Positions 6,407 to 10,321 of a DNA stretch of 10,321 bases are shown in pieces. A program made the translations under genes and the position numbers. Position 1 is the stretch's first letter. Each line of letters starts with the position of its first letter. Source of the DNA: Actinomycetota bacterium (GTDB lineage: Bacteria; Actinomycetota; Thermoleophilia; Solirubrobacterales; Solirubrobacteraceae); the NCBI GenBank assembly GCA_019348575.1, contig JAHWJE010000023.1, forward strand, positions 1 to 10,321. The letters are read 5' to 3'. Below the pieces are notes generated by a model that was given only the letters and a program-made list of their open reading frames with translations, had not been told where the DNA came from and searched no databases.

Positions 6407-7194
6407 GTGCGCACCAGCCGCGTGCGCAGCGCCCGCGCGCTGAGCGCGAGGAACACGACGGTCGCCACGGCCGAGATCGCAAAGGCCCGCGCCAGCGCCT
6501 CGCCGTCCCAACCGGTGATCACGAGGCTGCGAATGCCCTCGACCATGTACGAGACGGGGTTGTAGGTCGCGACGACGCGAAACCACTCCTGCTCGATGAG
6601 CTCGCGCGGGAAGAACGCCGAGCTGAGAAACAGCAGGACGAAGAACAGCGGAAAGAAGCCCTGCACGGCCTCGCCGGTCCCGGCGCGCAACGCGACGAAG
6701 GTGCCGAAGCAGCCGAACGCGAACGAGATCGCGATCGCGAGCGAAAGCAGGACGACCGCCCCCGCGACGCCGCTCGCGATCCCGGCGCCGAACGCGAGTC
6801 CGACGACGAGGTACAGCACGGCGCTGACGACGCCCATGAACAGCGCGCCGCCGAGCTGGCCGGCGAGCAGCGCAGCCCCGGAGATCGGCGTCATCGCGAG
6901 GCGGTCCAGGAAGCCGTCCTGGATGTCGCGCGCGAGGTCCTGGCCGCCGTTGAGCGCGGCGAACAGCGCGCCCTGCATGAACGGGATCGCGAGCGCGAAG
7001 TCCAGGTAGCTCGCAGTCGGAAAGCCCGGCAGCTGCGTCGCGGCGTCCAGGCCCGACGTGTTGACGGCGAGCAGCACCAGCGGAAACACGATCGGGAAGA
7101 CGAGCTGCGCGGGGTTGCGCAGGATCCGGCGGATCGCGCGGCCGGCGAGCAGGCCGACCTGCGACGGCAGCGCGCTGTGGGCGAGCGCCGTCAT
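6403..7194 (-). CDS. ABC-2 type permease, first subunit of a DrrABC-like exporter
   Basis: A 263-residue ABC-2 permease with hydrophobic segments near residues 31-47, 63-81, 105-137, 142-168, 178-198 and 236-252. Family landmarks include RRILRNPAQLVFPIVFPLVL at the first helix, the cytoplasmic ARDIQDGFLDRLAMTPISGA loop (88-107), FFPLFFVLLFLSSAFFPREL (180-199) and FRVVATYNPVSYMVEGIRSL (205-224), which closely follow DrrB/NodJ-type transporters. ATG at 7194 overlaps the ATPase stop by 4 bases, and its own stop overlaps the next permease start by 4 bases, so the three subunits are probably made in fixed ratio by coupled translation. It is distinct from the second permease in sequence apart from the shared fold, so the pair is not a recent duplication. 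Confidence 0.93.
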   Translation of the reverse strand: MTALAHSALPSQVGLLAGRAIRRILRNPAQLVFPIVFPLVLLAVNTSGLDAATQLPGFPTASYLDFALAIPFMQGALFAALNGGQDLARDIQDGFLDRLAMTPISGAALLAGQLGGALFMGVVSAVLYLVVGLAFGAGIASGVAGAVVLLSLAIAISFAFGCFGTFVALRAGTGEAVQGFFPLFFVLLFLSSAFFPRELIEQEWFRVVATYNPVSYMVEGIRSLVITGWDGEALARAFAISAVATVVFLALSARALRTRLVRT

Positions 7195-8195
7195 GCCAGC
7201 GCACGTTCGCGCTCGGGCGCAGGCTCCCGCGGCGCGTCCTCCGCGGCGCCCTCCAGGCTGCGGCCGGTCTTGGCCAGGAAGACGTCGTCGAGCGTCGGCT
7301 CGTGCAGCGCGAGGTTCGCGATCGCGACGTTCGCGCTGTCCAGCGCGCGCACGATGTCGGCGAGCTGGTCGGCGCCCGAGTCCAGGCGCACGGCAACCGA
7401 GCCGGCGCTGCGCGGCGCGACCGGCTCGCCGAAGGGCGCGAGCGCGTCGCGCGCGGCGCCGCACTCGTCGCCGTCGCGCGGGACGACCTCGACGGTCGGC
7501 TTTGCGACCTGCGCCTTCAGCGCCGCCGGCGTGCCCTCGGCGACGATCGTGCCGCGGTCGATGATCCCGACCCGGTTGGCCAGCACGTCGGCCTCCTCGA
7601 GGTACTGCGTCGTCAAGAAGACGGTCGTCCCCTCCTGGCGGGCGAGGCGCTCGACCTCCTCCCACAGCGCGGTGCGCGACTGGACGTCGAGGCCGGTGGT
7701 CGGCTCGTCGAGGAAGAGGATGCGCGGGTTGTGCAGCAGCGCGAGCGCGAGGTCAAGCCGGCGCTTCATCCCGCCGGAGTAGGTGGATGACTTGCGATCG
7801 GCGGCGTCGGAGAGCCCGACGCGCTCGAGCAGCTCGTCGCCGCGCCTGCCGCGCTCGGCGCGCGGGATCCCCTGCAGCCCGCCCTGCAGGCGCATGTGCT
7901 CGCGGCCGGTGAGCATCGGATCGAGCGCGACATCCTGCAGCGCGACGCCGATCGCGGCGCGCACCTTCGCGCCCTCCCTGGCGACGTCGTAGCCGGCGAC
8001 GGTCGCCGTCCCGGCGGTCGGCGGCAGCAGCGTCGTGAGGACCTTGACGGTCGTCGACTTGCCCGCGCCGTTGGGGCCGAGGAAGCCGTAGATCTCGCCC
8101 GCCGCGACGCGCAGGTCGATGCCGTCGACGGCCCGCACGCCGCCCTTGAACTCGCGGACGAGGCCCTGCACGTCGATCCCGCGCTCTTCGATCAT
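7191..8195 (-). CDS. DrrA-type ABC exporter ATPase (daunorubicin-resistance family)
   Basis: A 334-residue ATP-binding subunit that powers the two permeases downstream. Visible motifs: Walker A GPNGAGKST (40-48), Q-loop Q87, signature YSGGMKRR (139-146), Walker B ILFLDEP (159-165) and TTQYLEEAD (195-203). The usual switch histidine is glutamine 197, which is normal for the DrrA branch. The C-terminal region (about 225-315) contains LHEPTLDDVFLAKTGRSLEG, also a DrrA feature that is needed for assembly with DrrB. ATG at 8195 is supported by a consensus promoter whose expected transcription start falls at the ATG itself, giving a leaderless mRNA; no Shine-Dalgarno is present. The gene diverges from marR with 60 bases between them and heads a three-gene operon. 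Confidence 0.95.
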   Translation of the reverse strand: MIEERGIDVQGLVREFKGGVRAVDGIDLRVAAGEIYGFLGPNGAGKSTTVKVLTTLLPPTAGTATVAGYDVAREGAKVRAAIGVALQDVALDPMLTGREHMRLQGGLQGIPRAERGRRGDELLERVGLSDAADRKSSTYSGGMKRRLDLALALLHNPRILFLDEPTTGLDVQSRTALWEEVERLARQEGTTVFLTTQYLEEADVLANRVGIIDRGTIVAEGTPAALKAQVAKPTVEVVPRDGDECGAARDALAPFGEPVAPRSAGSVAVRLDSGADQLADIVRALDSANVAIANLALHEPTLDDVFLAKTGRSLEGAAEDAPREPAPERERALA

Positions 8196-8202
8196 GCGCG
8201 CC

Positions 8203-8232
8203 AGGATAGGCGGAATTGGTTGAGCGTGTCAA
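8203..8232 (-). promoter_or_regulatory. Consensus promoter of the exporter operon
   Basis: On the minus strand a perfect TTGACA (-35, 8227-8232) and TATCCT (-10, 8203-8208) are separated by 18 bases. Seven bases separate the -10 box from the ATG at 8195, so transcription should start at or next to the start codon. This is the closest match to a housekeeping sigma consensus in the window, so a repressor would be needed to keep the operon quiet. Confidence 0.8.
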
Positions 8233-8233
8233 C
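8219..8233. promoter_or_regulatory. Probable MarR operator overlapping the exporter -35 box
   Basis: GTTGA (8219-8223) and TCAAC (8229-8233) form a perfect inverted repeat with a 5-base spacer, centred at 8226. The right arm covers the -35 box of the exporter promoter, and the site lies 23 bases before the marR ATG. MarR dimers bind palindromes of about this size in the intergenic region between their own gene and a divergent target, usually as repressors. The binding protein is inferred from position. Confidence 0.65.
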
Positions 8234-8255
8234 TGTTTGCTTCGTCTATCATCGC

Positions 8256-8693
8256 ATGTCTCAAGTGGACGCCTCCGTCAAGCCAAGCACGTCCGTCGAG
8301 GATGCATGGGCGCTGATGGGCCAGCTCTTCTGGCAGCTGCGCCCGCGGATGGTGCGCGTCGCCGGCGAGTTCGGCCTGACTCCACCTCAGCTCTTCGCGC
8401 TCAAGACGCTCGACCCCGACAACCCGGTTCCGATGAGCGCGCTCGCCGCGGCGCTGCAGTGCGACAACTCCAACGTGACGGGCCTCGTCGACGGGCTCGA
8501 GTCCCAGGGCCTCGTCGAGCGCCGGCCGGGCGAGCACGATCGGCGCGTGCGGATGCTCGTCGTCACCGAGCGCGGCGCCGAGGTGCGCGACCGGCTCGCC
8601 GCGGCGATGCAGGAGGTTCCGCCCGAGCTTGCGGCCCTGAGCGCCTCCGACCAGCGCGCGCTGCGCGACATCCTGCGCCGCGCTCTGGGCTGA
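8256..8693 (+). CDS. MarR-family transcriptional regulator, probable repressor of the divergent exporter
   Basis: A 145-residue winged-helix regulator. The helix-turn-helix runs roughly from PPQLFALKTL (43-52) through the recognition helix CDNSNVTGLVDGLESQGLV (69-87), followed by the wing ERRPGEHDRRVRMLVVTERG (88-107) with the family's DRR (95-97). N- and C-terminal helices (13-40 and 108-144) would form the dimer interface. ATG at 8256 gives a normal MarR length; an in-frame GTG at 8226 lies inside the operator and would add ten poor residues, so it is less likely. No Shine-Dalgarno is present; TATCAT (8247-8252) may be its -10 box but is rather close to the ATG. MarR proteins release DNA on binding small phenolic or drug-like ligands, or on cysteine oxidation; a single cysteine (C69) begins the recognition helix. 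It converges on holA with 9 bases between the stops. Confidence 0.93.
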   Translation: MSQVDASVKPSTSVEDAWALMGQLFWQLRPRMVRVAGEFGLTPPQLFALKTLDPDNPVPMSALAAALQCDNSNVTGLVDGLESQGLVERRPGEHDRRVRMLVVTERGAEVRDRLAAAMQEVPPELAALSASDQRALRDILRRALG

Positions 8694-8702
8694 GCCTGGG
8701 CG

Positions 8703-9674
8703 CTACGCCGCGATCTTCGCGATCGCGCTGATCATCTCGGTCGGATCGCTCAGCTCGCTGGCGCCATGCGTCGCGAGCTCGAGGTCGGCGAGCGCCTCCA
8801 GCGCGCGGCTCAGGCGGTCGGCATCCGAGCGCCGCGCCTCGGCGATCCGGCGATCGAGCGCCCACGGGTTGCCCTTGATCGAGGCCTTGATCTGCTGGGG
8901 GTTCTCGCCGGCCTCCAGGCGCTGCGCGATCGCCAGCACCTCGCGCATGCGGCGGGCCAGCAGGCCGACGAGCCGCGCGACCGACTCACCCTGCGCCGCA
9001 AGCTCGAGATACGCGCGCATCGCCGCCGCGCCGTCGCCCGCGACGAGCGCGTCGACGAGGCCCCACACCTGGTGCTCGGCCGAGTGCGCGGCGGCCTGCT
9101 CGACCTCCTCGCGGCCGATCCGCGCGCCGTCGCCGTGCTCGAGCGCGAGCTTCTCGAGCTCGCGCAGCAGCCGCTGCTGGCGCTCGCCGACGTGCGCCAC
9201 GAGCGCCTGCGCCGCGTCGCGGTCCAGCCGGACGCCGAGCCTGGAAGCCTCGCCCTGCAGCCACTTCGGCAGCTCCCGGGCCTTCATCGTGCATTCCGCG
9301 GCGACGCTGCCACCGGCCTTCTCGACGGCCTTCGCGAGCTGCGGGCTGACCTTGAAGCGGCCCTCCTCGCGCGCGAAGAACGCGATCGTCGTCTGCTCGC
9401 CGATGCTCGCGAGCGCGGGCAGCAGGTGCGTCTCGATGTCGGCGTCCTTCCAGCGCTCGGCGCCGTCGACGATCAGAAAGCGCCGGCCGATCGCGAACGT
9501 CATCGCCGCGAGCGCTCCGGCGACGATCTCCGGAGACGACCGGTCGCCCTCGAAGTACTCGACGCCGCTGGCGCCCGACTCGCGCTCGGCGAGCGCGCGC
9601 AGCGCGGCGCGCCGCTCGCCGATCCGGCCGTGGTCGTCGCCGTGGATCAGGTAGGCGGGCTTGAGCTCGGGCAC
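8703..9674 (-). CDS. holA: DNA polymerase III delta subunit
   Basis: HolA is the clamp-loader subunit that opens the beta sliding clamp during replication. The 323-residue product starts MPELKPAYLIHGDDHGRIGE, matching the family's xxYxxxGxD opening strand. It continues with FAIGRRFLIVDGAERW (a P-loop-less AAA+ core strand), then AKAVEKAGGSVAAECTMKAR and ELPKWLQGEASRLGVRLDRD (mid domain), and ends in a helical collar domain with HQVWGLVDALVAGDGAAAMR and ARLVGLLARRMREVLAIAQR. Length is typical. GTG at 9674 is chosen because YLIHGDD begins six residues later; the frame continues open upstream only as a shadow of soxR. No ribosome binding site is seen, and TAGACT ends 8 bases before the GTG. It lies 11 bases downstream of soxR on the same strand. 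In M. tuberculosis comEC, not soxR, occupies that position. Confidence 0.93.
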   Translation of the reverse strand: MPELKPAYLIHGDDHGRIGERRAALRALAERESGASGVEYFEGDRSSPEIVAGALAAMTFAIGRRFLIVDGAERWKDADIETHLLPALASIGEQTTIAFFAREEGRFKVSPQLAKAVEKAGGSVAAECTMKARELPKWLQGEASRLGVRLDRDAAQALVAHVGERQQRLLRELEKLALEHGDGARIGREEVEQAAAHSAEHQVWGLVDALVAGDGAAAMRAYLELAAQGESVARLVGLLARRMREVLAIAQRLEAGENPQQIKASIKGNPWALDRRIAEARRSDADRLSRALEALADLELATHGASELSDPTEMISAIAKIAA

Positions 9675-9682
9675 CGGTGGCG

Positions 9683-9688
9683 AGTCTA
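9683..9688 (-). promoter_or_regulatory. Possible -10 box for leaderless holA transcription
   Basis: TAGACT on the minus strand fits TAnnnT and lies 8 bases before the holA GTG, the spacing expected for a leaderless start. Its first three bases are the soxR stop codon. No good -35 box is visible about 17 bases upstream, so this is tentative; holA could instead be read from the soxR transcript. Confidence 0.35.
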
Positions 9689-10144
9689 GGTCCTGCCCCC
9701 GTCGCCGACGTCGCCGATCCAGTAGCGCGGGCCGGGGCCGCGGCTTGCTGCGCGATCTCCCGGATTGGCCAGCTGGCAGCGGTCCAGCGACAGGCACCCG
9801 CAGCCGATGCATTCCGTCAGACCCGCCTTGAGCCGCTCGAGCTCGGCGATGCGCTGATCGATCCGCGAGCTCCACCCGTTCGACAGTCGCGACCAGTCCT
9901 GGCGCGTCGGGGCGCGGTCGGGCGGCAGCTTGGCGAGCTCGGCGCCGATCTCCTCGAGCGTGAGCCCCACGCGCTGGGCGAACACGATGAAGGCGATCCG
10001 CCGCAGCACCGATCGCTGGTAGCGGCGGTGTCCCGAGCCGGCGCGCTCGGAGGCGATCAGCCCCCGCTGCTCGTAGAAGCGCAGAGCGGAGGATGCGACG
10101 CCGCTTCGCCGCGCGACCTCCCCGATCGTCAGCAGGTCAGCCAC
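9686..10144 (-). CDS. soxR: SoxR, redox-sensing MerR-family regulator with [2Fe-2S] cluster
   Basis: A 152-residue MerR-family activator. The N-terminal winged helix-turn-helix LTIGEVARRSGVASSALRFY (5-24) is followed by the wing with SGHRRY (37-42), then a dimerisation helix (about 82-110). The SoxR-specific cluster loop is CIGCGCLSLDRC, with C112, C115, C117 and C123 in CX2CXCX5C, then NPGD. This binds a [2Fe-2S] cluster whose oxidation by redox-active compounds switches on transcription. GTG at 10144 gives normal SoxR length; GGGAGG lies about 14 bases upstream, somewhat far. The TAG stop is 11 bases before holA. A near-canonical SoxR box is in the divergent region (10210-10227), inside the promoter of the gene at 10268. 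In actinobacteria SoxR typically controls a few genes for handling redox-active metabolites rather than a superoxide regulon. Confidence 0.95.
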   Translation of the reverse strand: MADLLTIGEVARRSGVASSALRFYEQRGLIASERAGSGHRRYQRSVLRRIAFIVFAQRVGLTLEEIGAELAKLPPDRAPTRQDWSRLSNGWSSRIDQRIAELERLKAGLTECIGCGCLSLDRCQLANPGDRAASRGPGPRYWIGDVGDGGRT

Positions 10145-10166
10145 GCGATGAAGAACACCTCCCGAC

Positions 10167-10176
10167 CGTCCGGACG
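10167..10176. repeat. 10-bp palindrome between soxR and its box
   Basis: CGTCCGGACG is a perfect palindrome 23 bases upstream of the soxR start, inside the soxR leader or promoter. It could be a second regulatory site or chance; it does not resemble the SoxR box. Confidence 0.25.
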
Positions 10177-10205
10177 TCAGCGATGCGAAAAGAACCACGA
10201 CACTC

Positions 10206-10236
10206 TTGACTTCAAGTCTACTTGAGCTTGTAGCTT
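10206..10236 (+). promoter_or_regulatory. SoxR-activated promoter with SoxR box
   Basis: TTGACT (-35, 10206-10211) and TAGCTT (-10, 10231-10236) are separated by 19 bases, the overlong spacer that MerR-family activators correct by twisting DNA. In the spacer lies CTTCAAGTCTACTTGAGC (10210-10227), which agrees with the E. coli soxS operator at 14 of 18 positions and contains the perfect arms TCAAGT and ACTTGA around a 2-base centre. The start of transcription should fall near 10243, 25 bases before the ATG at 10268. Adjacent soxR makes the regulator assignment strong. Confidence 0.88.
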
Positions 10237-10256
10237 GCGCTTCATCTTCGAGACGC

Positions 10257-10262
10257 AAGGAG
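10257..10262 (+). promoter_or_regulatory. Strong ribosome binding site
   Basis: AAGGAG ends five bases before the ATG at 10268. It is the clearest Shine-Dalgarno sequence in the window, where most starts have none, and it fixes the start of the truncated gene. Confidence 0.8.
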
Positions 10263-10267
10263 CGACC

Positions 10268-10321
10268 ATGGCGATCCAGCAGCAGACCGCGAGCCAGCGG
10301 ATAACCGCGGAGGTCACCTCA
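10268..10321 (+). CDS. N-terminal 18 codons of a SoxR-controlled gene, product unknown
   Basis: Only MAIQQQTASQRITAEVTS is visible before the window ends. The start is firm: ATG with AAGGAG five bases upstream and a SoxR-type promoter further up. The stretch QRITAEVTS resembles the beginning of small proteins of the DUF5519 (luciferase-like) group, but that is from memory of a very short match and should not be relied on. The control by SoxR suggests a role in handling redox-active compounds. Confidence 0.75.
   Translation, partial: MAIQQQTASQRITAEVTS

Noticed and set aside
5199..6482. Long minus-strand open frame that would extend the double ATPase to over 1000 residues
   Set aside because: The added part lies antisense to the small repeat-protein gene and in another frame of the exporter permeases. 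It is Arg/Gly-rich without family motifs, and another frame carries the dppC C-terminus up to the TTGA overlap.
7195..7665. Upstream extension of the first permease
   Set aside because: The extension is the DrrA-type ATPase gene out of frame; ATG 7194 overlaps the ATPase stop and begins the family sequence.
7896..8255. Upstream extension of marR on the plus strand
   Set aside because: It runs antisense through the ATPase gene and across its promoter, and MarR homology starts after ATG 8256.
9675..9875. Upstream extension of holA
   Set aside because: It overlaps the soxR 3' end in another frame; the holA fold begins at GTG 9674.
1..10321. tRNA, rRNA, CRISPR array, transposase, integrase or insertion-sequence ends
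   Set aside because: None was recognised on reading both strands; a small structured RNA could still be missed without a covariance search.

Overview
The window is about 70% GC with heavy G/C third-position bias, GTG and TTG starts and few Shine-Dalgarno sequences. It also carries an actinobacterial-type ferredoxin/FprA-like pair, a DrrAB-type exporter and the rpsT/holA neighbourhood. The best guess is a chromosomal segment of a high-GC actinobacterium, perhaps Thermoleophilia (Solirubrobacterales-like). The phylum is fairly secure; the class is a guess.

Layout. (1) 1-973: the 5' part of murJ (lipid II flippase, minus strand, cut by the window edge) diverges from rpsT (ribosomal protein S20, plus). 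(2) 1067-1708: a multi-pass membrane protein of DUF2238/YjdF type. (3) 1722-5341, minus strand: a 49-codon remnant of a DppC-type peptide permease, an intact double-ATPase peptide-transporter protein overlapping its stop codon, a 7Fe/8Fe-type ferredoxin, and an FprA/FprB-type ferredoxin-NADP reductase overlapping the ferredoxin gene by 4 bases. (4) 5419-5616, plus strand: a small very acidic protein made mostly of four tandem ten-residue repeats, preceded by a long hairpin. (5) 5627-8195, minus strand: a DrrA-type ATPase and two ABC-2 permeases joined by ATGA overlaps, diverging from a MarR regulator (8256-8693, plus). The shared 60-bp region holds a consensus promoter with a palindrome across its -35 box. 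(6) 8703-10144, minus strand: holA (DNA polymerase III delta subunit) just downstream of soxR. (7) 10206-10321, plus strand: a SoxR box in a 19-bp promoter spacer, a good ribosome binding site and the first 18 codons of a gene that runs off the window.

How it fits together. rpsT and holA face each other as they do in Mycobacterium tuberculosis (Rv2412/Rv2413c), but here about 7.7 kb of accessory genes lies between them: electron transfer, an orphaned peptide-transport ATPase, a repeat protein and a MarR-controlled exporter. Two self-contained stress circuits are readable: MarR with the DrrA-type exporter, and SoxR with the gene at 10268. No tRNA, rRNA, CRISPR array, transposase or integrase was seen. 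The most notable items are the SoxR promoter, the MarR operator/promoter, the split form of FprB, the truncated dppC junction and the decapeptide-repeat protein.
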